Shown piece by piece: positions 38,288-46,562 of a DNA stretch of 64,000 bases. This DNA comes from an uncultured Croceicoccus sp. GTDB lineage: Bacteria; Pseudomonadota; Alphaproteobacteria; Sphingomonadales; Sphingomonadaceae. Below the pieces are notes generated by a model. That model was given only the letters and a program-made list of their open reading frames with translations. It was not told the DNA's origin and made no database searches. Within the stretch, counting starts at the first letter, position 1. Every line of letters starts with the position of its first letter. The DNA is taken from positions 248,001 through 312,000 of the forward strand of contig NZ_CANMCP010000001.1 in NCBI RefSeq assembly GCF_947496385.1. The letters are read 5' to 3'. The translations under genes and the position numbers were made by a program.

Positions 38288-38692
38288 CTATGGCGTGATC
38301 GCGTAAACGAAGCGGTACTCCCCCGTCGGGATTGCCGCTTCGCCTTTTTCGGGTGTCACCTGCATCAGAAGAACGCGTGTGCCGCGCACCGTCGCTTCCT
38401 CCCCGGCGGTAAGCGTGCGCGTCTCGGCCTGTCCGTCGCCCTCGATCCGTACGTCGACGACGACCCGGCCTGCCCATACGCATTGCGTGCCAACCGGGCA
38501 GCGGCTGTCCTCGACCACGGCCTGCGTGGTGAGCGCCCATTCGCCCGCAGGAACCGTTTCGCCAATCGCGACGGGCGGCCGCGTCGAAGGCAGGGGCACC
38601 GCGCGTTCGGCGCCATCCGGGCCGATTGCCGTACAGCCCGACAACGCGGCGACGGCCATGAGGCAGCCCGGCAATATCGTTCGACCAAGCAT
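38288..38692 (-). CDS. Hypothetical lipoprotein
   Basis: Protein of 134 residues with lipobox Leu17-Ser-Gly-Cys20. The mature part is a predicted all-beta domain with a conserved-looking pair of cysteines in DSRCPVGTQCVWAGRV, probably a disulfide, and a closing GEYRFVYAITP. Similar small proteins with this CPxGxQC motif occur in many proteobacteria without known function. It is convergent with fba, whose stop lies nine bases away, and divergent from thiE. Confidence 0.78.
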   Translation of the reverse strand: MLGRTILPGCLMAVAALSGCTAIGPDGAERAVPLPSTRPPVAIGETVPAGEWALTTQAVVEDSRCPVGTQCVWAGRVVVDVRIEGDGQAETRTLTAGEEATVRGTRVLLMQVTPEKGEAAIPTGEYRFVYAITP

Positions 38693-38733
38693 AAGACTTC
38701 ACACTCCTTCGCGACGCGGTTAGGGCATCTCGC

Positions 38734-39387
38734 ATGAACCGCACCGATCTCTATCTCATTTCGCCGCTCGACGTGACCGGCGATTTTCCCGACCGGCTTG
38801 CCCGCGCCATCGATGCCGGCGACGGCCTCGTCACCGCCTTTCAGTTTCGCGTGAAGGACATGGATCAGCATGAGGCCGCACGCCTTGCCCAGCCGCTCCG
38901 CACGCTTTGCGCCGATCGCGGCGTCGGCTTTATCGTCAACGATTCCATCAGCCTCGCCAACCGGCTCGACGCCGATGGCGTGCACCTGGGGCAGGGTGAC
39001 GGCACGGTCGCCGATGCCCGCGAAAAGCTTGGCAAGGATGCGCAGATCGGCGTGACGTGCCATGGGAGCCGCCATCTCGCGATGGATGCGGGCGAGGCCG
39101 GCGCCGACTATGTCGCGTTCGGCGCGTTCTTTCCCAGCACGACCAAGCAAACCGAGCATCGGGCCGAGCTCGAACTGCTCGAATTCTGGCAGCATCTTTT
39201 CGAGATTCCCTGTGTGGCGATCGGCGGCATCACGCCGGACAATTGCGCCCCGCTGGTGACCGCGGGTGCGGATTTCCTCGCGGTATCGGGCGCCATATGG
39301 AACGGGGACGAGGCCGCGTCCGTCCGCGCATTCGCCCGCGCCATCGCCAATGCGCCGCCCCGGCCAGAGGGCGAATTTCGACGCTAG
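38734..39387 (+). CDS. thiE: Thiamine-phosphate synthase
   Basis: Joins HMP-pyrophosphate and THZ-phosphate to thiamine phosphate. It has 217 residues in a TIM barrel: YLISP at the start, pyrophosphate/Mg-binding FIVNDSISLANRLDADGVHLGQGD, the DYVAFGAFFPSTTK loop and phosphate-binding AIGGITPDN. No TPP riboswitch or other thi gene is visible next to it. Confidence 0.93.
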   Translation: MNRTDLYLISPLDVTGDFPDRLARAIDAGDGLVTAFQFRVKDMDQHEAARLAQPLRTLCADRGVGFIVNDSISLANRLDADGVHLGQGDGTVADAREKLGKDAQIGVTCHGSRHLAMDAGEAGADYVAFGAFFPSTTKQTEHRAELELLEFWQHLFEIPCVAIGGITPDNCAPLVTAGADFLAVSGAIWNGDEAASVRAFARAIANAPPRPEGEFRR

Positions 39388-39484
39388 GATCCCGGCACGA
39401 TTTCGTATCTGCGACGTTTGATGCGGAAACGAATGAACTGGTCCGCACCGATCGTGGGCCGGACATGACGAGGATATGACGATT

Positions 39485-40732
39485 ATGCGGCTTTTCCATG
39501 CAACCCTGGCGTTTCCCCTCGCGCTGGCGCTGGTCGCGTGCGGGAGCGATGCCGAAACGCCGGAGCCGCAGCCGACGCAGAGCGAAGCGGCGAACGACGA
39601 CAACGACGCCGACGCCATGGCCAGCAACGATCCCGCGCCGGGGGAAACCCGCCCCGAGCAATACCCCGACAGCGAGGAACGGCCCACGATGCAATTGCAG
39701 GTCGTGCTGGATCGGCTCGCCTTTTCGCCGGGGGTGATCGACGGCAAGATGGGCCTCTCGACGCGCAACGCGATCGAGGGGTTTCAGATGGCCAACGACC
39801 TGGAACCGACTGGCGAGATGAATGACGAGACCCGCGCCGCGCTCGTCGAATATGACAATATCGCCGCAACGCGCGTCGTCACCATTCCCGAGGAATTCGC
39901 CGTCGGCCGGTTCGAGCCGATCCCCGACGACCCGGCCGAGCAGGCTGAGATGCAGCGTCTGGGCTACGAATCGCTGGAAGAAAAGCTGGCCGAGCGGTTC
40001 CACACCACGGTCGAGACGCTCCGCATGCTCAACCCCGGTGGGCGGCCCGCCGGCGCGGACATGCTGGGCGCGAGCGCGACGCAGCGGTTCGACGATGGCG
40101 ATGACGCGCAGAGCGGCGCGGCCCCGCGGCCGACACCTTCACCCTCCGCGTCGCCGCGTGAGGAAGGCGACGCCGAAAATTCGGACACGCCCACCTTCGC
40201 CGCCGGGCAGAAAATCCGCGTCCCGAATATCGGCGCCGATTTCATGGACCGCCGTGCCGAGCTCGATGACGACTGGCGCTCCACGCTGCGCATGCTGGGC
40301 GTCGGGACGGAGCAGCCCGATGCCGCCCGCATCGTGGTGGACGAATCGGAAAAGACGCTCGTCGCCTACGACGACAGCGACGAGGTGATCGCGATGTTCA
40401 CCGTCACCTCGGGGTCGAGCAACGATCCGCTCCCGATCGGCGACTGGAAGATCAATGGCGTCGCGCATAATCCGCCCTTCGCCTACGATCCCGACCTGTT
40501 CTGGGATGTGCCCGACAGCGAGCAGGACCGGCAATTGCCCCCCGGTCCGAACGGCCCGGTCGGCGTGGTCTGGATCGACCTGTCGAAGGAGCATTACGGC
40601 ATTCACGGCACGTCGGCCCCCGAAACCATCGGTCGCGCGCAAAGCCATGGCTGCGTTCGCCTGACCAACTGGGACGCGGCGCGGCTGGCCGAAATGGTAT
40701 CGGGATCGACCAAGGTGGTGTTCAAGAAATAG
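39485..40732 (+). CDS. L,D-transpeptidase with peptidoglycan-binding domain
   Basis: Exported cell-wall enzyme of 415 residues making 3-3 crosslinks or anchoring proteins. The signal ends in a lipobox-like sequence (ALALVACG). Then come an acidic low-complexity linker, a PG_binding_1 domain (LQVVLDRLAFSPGVIDGKMG), a second linker and the YkuD catalytic domain with HGTSAP and the active-site motif SHGCVRL (His388, Cys390). The start is the ATG about ten bases after GAGGA; an in-frame ATG nine bases earlier is too close to that site. Confidence 0.92.
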   Translation: MRLFHATLAFPLALALVACGSDAETPEPQPTQSEAANDDNDADAMASNDPAPGETRPEQYPDSEERPTMQLQVVLDRLAFSPGVIDGKMGLSTRNAIEGFQMANDLEPTGEMNDETRAALVEYDNIAATRVVTIPEEFAVGRFEPIPDDPAEQAEMQRLGYESLEEKLAERFHTTVETLRMLNPGGRPAGADMLGASATQRFDDGDDAQSGAAPRPTPSPSASPREEGDAENSDTPTFAAGQKIRVPNIGADFMDRRAELDDDWRSTLRMLGVGTEQPDAARIVVDESEKTLVAYDDSDEVIAMFTVTSGSSNDPLPIGDWKINGVAHNPPFAYDPDLFWDVPDSEQDRQLPPGPNGPVGVVWIDLSKEHYGIHGTSAPETIGRAQSHGCVRLTNWDAARLAEMVSGSTKVVFKK

Positions 40733-40741
40733 GCACGGCGG

Positions 40742-41449
40742 ATGAACACGGTGCGCGATAATGCCGGGCGTTTCGCCCGCGACGTGAAGATCGCGGTGAT
40801 CAGCATCGCGCTGACCTCGATCGCCTGGCTGCTAGCCTACGCCCTGCTAGACCCCTATCGTCCGCCCGAACCGAACTATGACCCGAGCGTCGGCGATGCG
40901 CCTTTGCCGACATTCGGAGACGCCAGCGATGCGGCGAGAGTGCAGGATCGTGCCGGTGGCGGCGAACAGGCGGTCCCGCGCGCTGCCGATGCCCGGGGCA
41001 ATTCGCCGGCACGCGTCCGGCTTGCGATTCCGGTCGCCGGGGTTCGGGCCGATATGCTGACCGACACGTTTCGCGATGCGCGGGCGGGCGGCAAACGGGT
41101 TCACGATGCCATCGACATCATGGCGCCTGCCGGCACGCCGGTGCTCGCGGCAGAAGCTGGCGTGGTGGAAAAGCTGTTCCGTTCGGACGAGGGCGGCGAA
41201 ACCATCTATATCCGCACGCCGGACGGGGGCGAAATCCACTATTACGCCCATCTTCGCCGCTATGCTCCGCAATTGCGCGAGGGGGCGCGGATCCGCCGCG
41301 GCGACAGGCTCGGCACGGTCGGCAGCACCGGAAACGCCGATCCGTCCGCGCCGCATCTTCATTTCGCGGTGATGCGGATGGAGCCGGGCGAGGAATGGTT
41401 CGAAGGGTCCGCCATCAATCCGTATCCACTGCTCACCGGGCGGCGCTGA
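40742..41449 (+). CDS. M23-family peptidoglycan endopeptidase (LytM domain)
   Basis: Membrane-anchored murein hydrolase or LytM factor, 235 residues. There is one N-terminal membrane segment (about 16-36), a linker, then the M23 domain: HDAIDIMAPAGTPVLA supplies the first His and Asp, and HLHFAV the second His pair, so the zinc site is complete and the protein is probably catalytic. It lies nine bases after the L,D-transpeptidase gene, giving a cell-wall remodelling pair. Confidence 0.9.
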   Translation: MNTVRDNAGRFARDVKIAVISIALTSIAWLLAYALLDPYRPPEPNYDPSVGDAPLPTFGDASDAARVQDRAGGGEQAVPRAADARGNSPARVRLAIPVAGVRADMLTDTFRDARAGGKRVHDAIDIMAPAGTPVLAAEAGVVEKLFRSDEGGETIYIRTPDGGEIHYYAHLRRYAPQLREGARIRRGDRLGTVGSTGNADPSAPHLHFAVMRMEPGEEWFEGSAINPYPLLTGRR

Positions 41450-41536
41450 ACCGCGGATACGCCGTATGCGCACGGGTGGATTGGCTTTCGCCCGATAGAT
41501 CCCTATCTGGCAGGCAAGCCCATTCGAAGACGCCAG

Positions 41537-42526
41537 ATGGACATACGCATCATGACCATTCACAAGACCCGCATGCTCATCATCGGTTCCGGCCCCGCCG
41601 GGCTTTCCGCCGCGATCTACGCCGCGCGCGCAGGGATGGAGCCAATCGTGGTGCAGGGGCTTCAGCCGGGCGGGCAGCTCACCATCACCACCGATGTCGA
41701 GAATTACCCCGGCTTTCGCGACGTGATCCAGGGCCCCTGGCTGATGCAGGAGATGCAGGCGCAGGCCGAGCATGTCGGCACGCGCATGATGTGGGACACG
41801 ATCACCTCTGTCGACCTGAAGAGCGGGCCGCCGTTCGTTGCGAAGGGCGACAGCGGCGATGAATATCACGGCGATACGCTGTGCATCGCGACCGGGGCGC
41901 AGGCGAAATGGCTGGGCGTGGAGGGCGAGCAGGCCTTTTCCGGCAAGGGCGTGTCGGCCTGCGCGACCTGCGACGGGTTCTTCTATCGCGGCAAGAAGGT
42001 CGTGGTCATCGGCGGCGGCAATACCGCGGTCGAGGAGGCGCTCTACCTGACCAACCATTCCGACGATGTGACGCTGATCCATCGGCGCGACAGCCTGCGC
42101 GCGGAAAAGATCCTTCAGGACCGTCTCCACAAGAGCGACAAGATCAGCGTGCTGTGGAACAAGACGGTGGAGGAATTCTGCGGCGAGGATGGCAAGGGGC
42201 TCACCCATCTCCGGTTAAAGGATACCGAAACGGGCGAGGAAAGCCGCTTTGACACAGAGGGCGCGTTCGTCGCGATCGGCCATGCCCCCGCGACCGAATT
42301 GTTCGCAGGACAGCTCCCGCTCGACCCCTCAGGCTATATCGAGGTGGCGCCCGGCACGCCCAAGACCGAGATTCCGGGCGTGTTCGCATGCGGCGACGTG
42401 ATGGACCACACCTATCGCCAGGCGGTCACGGCGGCAGGCACCGGGTGCATGGCCGCACTCGATGCGGAACGGTTTCTCGGCACGCTGGAGGTTGCGCGCG
42501 ACGAAATGGCCGGCGCGGACGCCTGA
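41537..42526 (+). CDS. trxB: Thioredoxin-disulfide reductase
   Basis: FAD enzyme of 329 residues reducing thioredoxin with NADPH. It has FAD-binding IIGSGPAGLSAAIYAARAG, the redox pair Cys142-Ala-Thr-Cys145 in SACATCDGFF, the NADPH-binding VVIGGGNTAVEEALYL and the closing FACGDVMD. A second ATG at 41552 is possible. It converges on an acyl carrier protein gene with a shared hairpin between them. Confidence 0.95.
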   Translation: MDIRIMTIHKTRMLIIGSGPAGLSAAIYAARAGMEPIVVQGLQPGGQLTITTDVENYPGFRDVIQGPWLMQEMQAQAEHVGTRMMWDTITSVDLKSGPPFVAKGDSGDEYHGDTLCIATGAQAKWLGVEGEQAFSGKGVSACATCDGFFYRGKKVVVIGGGNTAVEEALYLTNHSDDVTLIHRRDSLRAEKILQDRLHKSDKISVLWNKTVEEFCGEDGKGLTHLRLKDTETGEESRFDTEGAFVAIGHAPATELFAGQLPLDPSGYIEVAPGTPKTEIPGVFACGDVMDHTYRQAVTAAGTGCMAALDAERFLGTLEVARDEMAGADA

Positions 42527-42545
42527 GCCCCCGTGGACCGATCGT

Positions 42546-42565
42546 GCCGGGCCTTAGCGCCCGGC
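42546..42565. terminator. Hairpin between trxB and the acyl carrier protein gene
   Basis: GCCGGGC, six-base loop, GCCCGGC, located 19 bases after the trxB stop and overlapping the last codons of the convergent gene. Likely shared termination. Confidence 0.5.
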
Positions 42566-42838
42566 GCGTTTGTCCATGACGAAGCGCAGCAGCGCGCCAT
42601 AGGTTTCGAGCATGTCGCCATCGACCTCGTCATCTTCGATCACGATATCGAAACTGTCCTCGATCTCGGTGAGAAGCCCGGCGACCGCCTGCGAATCCAG
42701 TTCGGGCAGCGCGCCGAAAAGCTCGGTATCTTGGTCGAAACCGGCGACCCTTTGTTCCGAAAGCGCCAGTATGTCGGCAAGCACGGCCCGCAATTTCGTG
42801 TCGGGCGACTGGATGACGGGGGGAATGGCTTCGTTCAT
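42554..42838 (-). CDS. Acyl carrier protein
   Basis: Stand-alone carrier of 94 residues with a four-helix ACP layout. The phosphopantetheine attachment site is Asp48-Ser49 in LPELDSQAVAGL; the third-helix acidic run DIVIEDDEVDGDM follows. It is not the fatty-acid AcpP (different spacing and no fab neighbours). It starts 77 bases upstream of, and divergent from, an acyl-CoA ligase gene; such sets occur in exosortase-A loci, where a separate ACP, a ligase and a decarboxylase recur. The acyl group carried is unknown. Confidence 0.87.
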   Translation of the reverse strand: MNEAIPPVIQSPDTKLRAVLADILALSEQRVAGFDQDTELFGALPELDSQAVAGLLTEIEDSFDIVIEDDEVDGDMLETYGALLRFVMDKRAGR

Positions 42839-42915
42839 GGCGCCCGGCGGCTTAGCTTTTACAGGGCGCGGACGCAAGCATGGCGGCGCGCGCCGGCAAT
42901 GCTATGGATAGGATC

Positions 42916-44457
42916 ATGACACCGCCGCCATCCCGCCCTGTCGATCATCTCGCCCTCTGCGGCGAGCGGGGCGCCGATGCCCTCGTGCTGAAGGATCGGA
43001 CGCTGTCCTTTGGAGAGCTGGAGGATGCGGTGGGGCATCTCGCTGCATGGCTCGCGCATCGCGGAGCGCAGGAGGGATGGGACGCCGGTGCACGGGTGGC
43101 GAGCTGGGCGGGGAAGGGCTGGCTTACCTGCATCATGCCGCTCGCCGCGCCGCGGGCGGGGATGGTGCACGTGCCGGTGAACCCGGTGCTGAAGCCTGCG
43201 CAGGTGGCGCATATCCTCGGCGATAGCGGGGCGCGGCTCATCGTCGGAAATTCCGGCCGGCTCGACACGCTGAACGATGCGGACATGCCTGCCGGCTGCG
43301 CTGCGGTCGAGGAGACGGCGTGCGAACATGCGGCGATGGCCGGCGATGCGATGGCGCCGTCCGGTGCCGTGCCCAACGATCTGGCCGCGATCCTTTATAC
43401 CAGCGGTTCGACCGGGCGGCCCAAGGGCGTCATGCTCAGCCATGCGAATCTCTGGCTCGGCGCGGAGGCGGTCGCGTCCTATCTCCGATTGGGAGGCGAC
43501 GACCGAACCTTGTGCGTCCTCCCGCTGGCGTTCGATTACGGCCAGAATCAGCTGCTCTCGACATGGTTCGCAGGCGGTGCGGCGGTGCCGATCGACTATC
43601 TTCTCCCCCGCGCCGTGGTGAAGGCCGTCGCCGACCGGCGCATCACGACGCTTGCCGGGGTTCCGCCGCTCTGGGTGCAATTGCTGGAACAGGAATGGAC
43701 GGCGGAGGCCATCGCGACGCTGCGGCTGCTCACCAATAGCGGCGGCGCGCTGGGCGAACCGCTGGTCCGGGCGTTGCGGGCGCGCTTTCCCGATGCGCGC
43801 CTCTACCCGATGTACGGCCTGACCGAGGCGTTTCGCTCCACCTTTCTCGACCCCGACGAGGTGGATACGAAACCGACGAGCATCGGGCGCGCCATTCCCC
43901 ATGCCGAGATCATCGTGATGCGCGACGACGGAACGCCGGGCGGGCCGGGGGACGAGGGGGAGCTGGTCCATGCAGGCCCGCTCGTCGCGCAGGGCTACTG
44001 GCACGATCCGGCGCGCACCGCCGAGCGTTTCCGGCCTGCGCCGGAGGGCTCGCAATATGGCGGGACGGCGGTCTGGTCCGGCGACAGGGTGCGCATGGGC
44101 GCGGACGGCCTCCTCTATTTCGTGGGGCGGCGTGACGCGCTGATCAAATCCTTCGGTCAGAGGATCAGCCCGCAGGAGATCGAGGATGCGGCGCTGGGCA
44201 CCGGCCTTGTCGCGGAGGCGGTTGCATTCGGCCTGCCCGATGCGCGGGCGGGGCAGGCGATCCACATGGTTGCGCGCGCGGCGCCGGCGGTCGGTTCCGA
44301 TCGTGCGCAGGCCGAATTGCCGAGGGCGATGGCCCGTGCATTGCCGTCCTTCATGCAACCGGCTCATATTCACTGGCGCGACGAATTGCCGCGCGGCGCA
44401 ACCGGAAAGCTGGACCGCACCGGCCTCATCCGCGCAATCGAGAGTGCTGCATCATGA
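42916..44457 (+). CDS. Acyl-CoA ligase (AMP-forming), exosortase-A-associated type
   Basis: Adenylate-forming enzyme of about 513 residues. It has the P-loop-like LYTSGSTGRPKGVMLSH, the A5 region YPMYGLTEAF, the A7-A8 region WSGDRVRMGADGLLYFVGRRD and catalytic C-terminal Lys in PRGATGKLDRTGL. It probably activates a carboxylate and may load it on the divergent ACP. I start at the ATG before TPPPSRPVDHL; ATGs at 42880 and 42904 are alternatives. Its stop overlaps the decarboxylase start by 4 bases. The pairing with this decarboxylase type recalls the PEP-CTERM/exosortase-A-associated ligase family. Confidence 0.85.
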   Translation: MTPPPSRPVDHLALCGERGADALVLKDRTLSFGELEDAVGHLAAWLAHRGAQEGWDAGARVASWAGKGWLTCIMPLAAPRAGMVHVPVNPVLKPAQVAHILGDSGARLIVGNSGRLDTLNDADMPAGCAAVEETACEHAAMAGDAMAPSGAVPNDLAAILYTSGSTGRPKGVMLSHANLWLGAEAVASYLRLGGDDRTLCVLPLAFDYGQNQLLSTWFAGGAAVPIDYLLPRAVVKAVADRRITTLAGVPPLWVQLLEQEWTAEAIATLRLLTNSGGALGEPLVRALRARFPDARLYPMYGLTEAFRSTFLDPDEVDTKPTSIGRAIPHAEIIVMRDDGTPGGPGDEGELVHAGPLVAQGYWHDPARTAERFRPAPEGSQYGGTAVWSGDRVRMGADGLLYFVGRRDALIKSFGQRISPQEIEDAALGTGLVAEAVAFGLPDARAGQAIHMVARAAPAVGSDRAQAELPRAMARALPSFMQPAHIHWRDELPRGATGKLDRTGLIRAIESAAS

Positions 44458-45674
44458 AGAAGCTTGGCCCCATTCCGGACGGATTCACCACGACCGATGG
44501 CGAGCTTGTCATCGACGGCACGCCCGTATCGCATTGGGCGGGGCAGACGCCTGCCTTCGTCTATTCCGCCGCCATGCTCGAACGCCGGGCCGCGATGTTG
44601 TGGTCGGCGATGCCGGACGAACTCGCCATCCATTACGCGATGAAAGCGAACCCGTTTCCGCCCTTGCTGTCGCACATGGCCGGGCTTATCGATGGGTTCG
44701 ACGTCGCCTCGGGGGGTGAATTGCGCCTCGCGCGAGAGGCGGGCGTGGAGCCCGCCCGCATCAGCTTCGCCGGGCCGGGCAAGGACGATGGCGAGCTTTC
44801 CGATGCGATCATGGCCGGCATCACGCTGAACCTCGAATCCGAAGGGGAGGCGCGGCGGGCTTTCGCGATTGGCGAGCGGCTCGGCATCGCGCCGCGGCTC
44901 GCCATCCGGGTCAATCCCGATTTCGATCTGCGCGGTTCGGGAATGAAGATGGGCGGCGGACCGCGCCAGTTCGGCATCGATGCGATCCGCGTTCCCGCGC
45001 TCGTCCGCGAAATCGTGGCGAGCGGGGCGGAATGGCGCGGCTTCCACATCTACGCCGGGAGCCAGGCGCTCGACGCGGCGGCGGTCATCGAAACGCAGGC
45101 CGCCACGATCGCCTTGGCCGCCCGGCTTGGTGAGGAAAGCGGCGTGCCGGTGCCGCATTGCAACCTGGGCGGCGGTTTCGGCATCCCTTATTTTGCGGGG
45201 GACACGCCGCTCGACATCGGCGCGGTCGGTCGGGCGTTGGACGGGCAATTGTCGAAGCGCCCCGCCATCCTGCGCGATACGGCGTTCGCAATCGAACTTG
45301 GCCGGTGGCTCGTCGGGGAGGCCGGGGTCTATCTCTCCCGCGTGCTCGATGTGAAGGAGAGCCACGGAGAAATCTTCGCGGTGATCGACGGGGGCCTGCA
45401 TCACCAGCTTGCGGCATCCGGAAACTTCGGCACCGTGGTCCGGCGCAACTATCCCGTTGCCATCGCCAACCGGATGGACACGCCGGCGATGGAACGTGGA
45501 CAGACCATCGTCGGACGGCTGTGTACGCCGATCGACCGCATTGCGGAAAATGCCGCCCTTCCGCGCATCGAAACGGGCGATACGGTAGCCGTCTTCTGCG
45601 CCGGTGCGTATGGGGCAAGCGCGAGTCCCGCGGAGTTTCTCGGCCATGGAAAGGCCACCGAAATTATCTTTTGA
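44454..45674 (+). CDS. PLP-dependent decarboxylase, exosortase-A-associated type
   Basis: Fold-type-III (alanine-racemase-like) decarboxylase of the DAP/ornithine family, 406 residues. It has the PLP lysine Lys64 in HYAMKANPFPP, the glycine-rich phosphate site NLGGGFGIPYF and C-terminal CAGAYGASASPAEFLGH with the substrate-side motif. LysA proteins have YAVKAN here and usually lie with dap genes; this one is coupled to the acyl-CoA ligase, as in the exosortase-A-associated family. A product amine joined to the activated acyl group is conceivable. The stop lies within a 13-base tandem duplication. Confidence 0.85.
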   Translation: MKKLGPIPDGFTTTDGELVIDGTPVSHWAGQTPAFVYSAAMLERRAAMLWSAMPDELAIHYAMKANPFPPLLSHMAGLIDGFDVASGGELRLAREAGVEPARISFAGPGKDDGELSDAIMAGITLNLESEGEARRAFAIGERLGIAPRLAIRVNPDFDLRGSGMKMGGGPRQFGIDAIRVPALVREIVASGAEWRGFHIYAGSQALDAAAVIETQAATIALAARLGEESGVPVPHCNLGGGFGIPYFAGDTPLDIGAVGRALDGQLSKRPAILRDTAFAIELGRWLVGEAGVYLSRVLDVKESHGEIFAVIDGGLHHQLAASGNFGTVVRRNYPVAIANRMDTPAMERGQTIVGRLCTPIDRIAENAALPRIETGDTVAVFCAGAYGASASPAEFLGHGKATEIIF

Positions 45675-45696
45675 TGCGTGCAATTGATGCGTGCAA
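45671..45696 (+). repeat. 13-bp perfect tandem duplication at a gene end
   Basis: TTGATGCGTGCAA occurs twice in a row. The TGA of the first copy is the stop codon of the PLP decarboxylase; the second copy is outside the gene. It looks like a recent slippage duplication. Confidence 0.85.
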
Positions 45697-45853
45697 TCGG
45701 GCCGTTAGCACCATTACGGAGGTAATTTTTCGCGGATTCCCCGGCAGATTTTTAGTTAACATTTGATTTAGTTGGATATGGATGCAGCTACGCTTATGCG
45801 TCCAAACCTTATTGGGCATAATTCCCTCGTACCCCAGCGCAGAGGGCATGCTC

Positions 45854-46492
45854 ATGTTTCAAAACGACAATGCGACTTTCGAAGACCGGACGCAGGTGCT
45901 TTTTCGGCAGGTGCGCGTCGGCCCGGCACAGGCGATGCGCCAATGCGTCGCCGCGGTTCAACGCGGTGACCGCAATATCGTGCTGACCAGTGCGCTGCGA
46001 ACCGAACGCCGGACGATCCTCACCGAAATCGGCCGGCTGGTCGGGCCGAAATATCGGCGTGTGCTGCGCTTCGATGCCGCGTTGGAGTGTGGTCATATTC
46101 TCGACCGGCTCGATCTCGAATGCGACGATGCCCGCACCGAGACATCGCGCTATCTCGTGATAATCGACAATGCCGAGATGATGGATGCCACCACACTGCG
46201 GGCGCTTGGCGACATGGAAAACCTGCCCGGCGGTTGCCCCCTTCAAATCGTGCTGGCGGGAGGAGAATTGCTGATTTCCCGGATGTTCGAGCCGAGCAGC
46301 AGCCAGTTGTGGTCCGCGACGAAACTGGCACTCACGCTCGACGGAAGCGAGCCGGAGATGCGCACCCAGATCGGCAGCGCGGACCGGCTGCGCCGCGAAA
46401 TCGCCAGAACAGAAGCAAAGCTCGCCACGCAAAAGCGCATGCTCGCCATTTTCGAAGGGTGCGGTAGCGATGGCACCAACTCGCTGATCTGA
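45854..46492 (+). CDS. AAA-like protein lacking a P-loop
   Basis: Protein of 212 residues resembling the nucleotide-binding core of ExeA/secretion-type AAA proteins: beta-strand NIVLTSALRTERRTILTEIG where the Walker A should be, a Walker-B-like RYLVIIDNAE (99-108) and the following LGDMENLPGGCPLQIVLAGG (sensor-1-like). GxxxxGK[ST] is absent, so ATP binding is doubtful. It ends in a short coiled coil. The start is the ATG eight bases after AGAGG. It may be a degenerate relative of the ATPase found in PEP-CTERM loci, which would fit the preceding genes. AT-rich DNA upstream probably holds its own promoter. Confidence 0.65.
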   Translation: MFQNDNATFEDRTQVLFRQVRVGPAQAMRQCVAAVQRGDRNIVLTSALRTERRTILTEIGRLVGPKYRRVLRFDAALECGHILDRLDLECDDARTETSRYLVIIDNAEMMDATTLRALGDMENLPGGCPLQIVLAGGELLISRMFEPSSSQLWSATKLALTLDGSEPEMRTQIGSADRLRREIARTEAKLATQKRMLAIFEGCGSDGTNSLI

Positions 46493-46562
46493 TGCAGCGC
46501 GAATGAAAATGAGGGCGCCAGTTTCCTGACGGAAGGCCCGGCGGCCGCAACGGCAGGGTCGC

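Noticed and set aside
38734-39387. TPP riboswitch ahead of thiE
   Set aside because: Only about 40 bases separate thiE from the divergent lipoprotein gene and no CTGAGA-type THI-box core is present.
44454-45674. Assignment as lysA (diaminopimelate decarboxylase)
   Set aside because: Same fold, but the coupling to an acyl-CoA ligase and ACP and the lack of lysine genes favour the exosortase-associated decarboxylase type.
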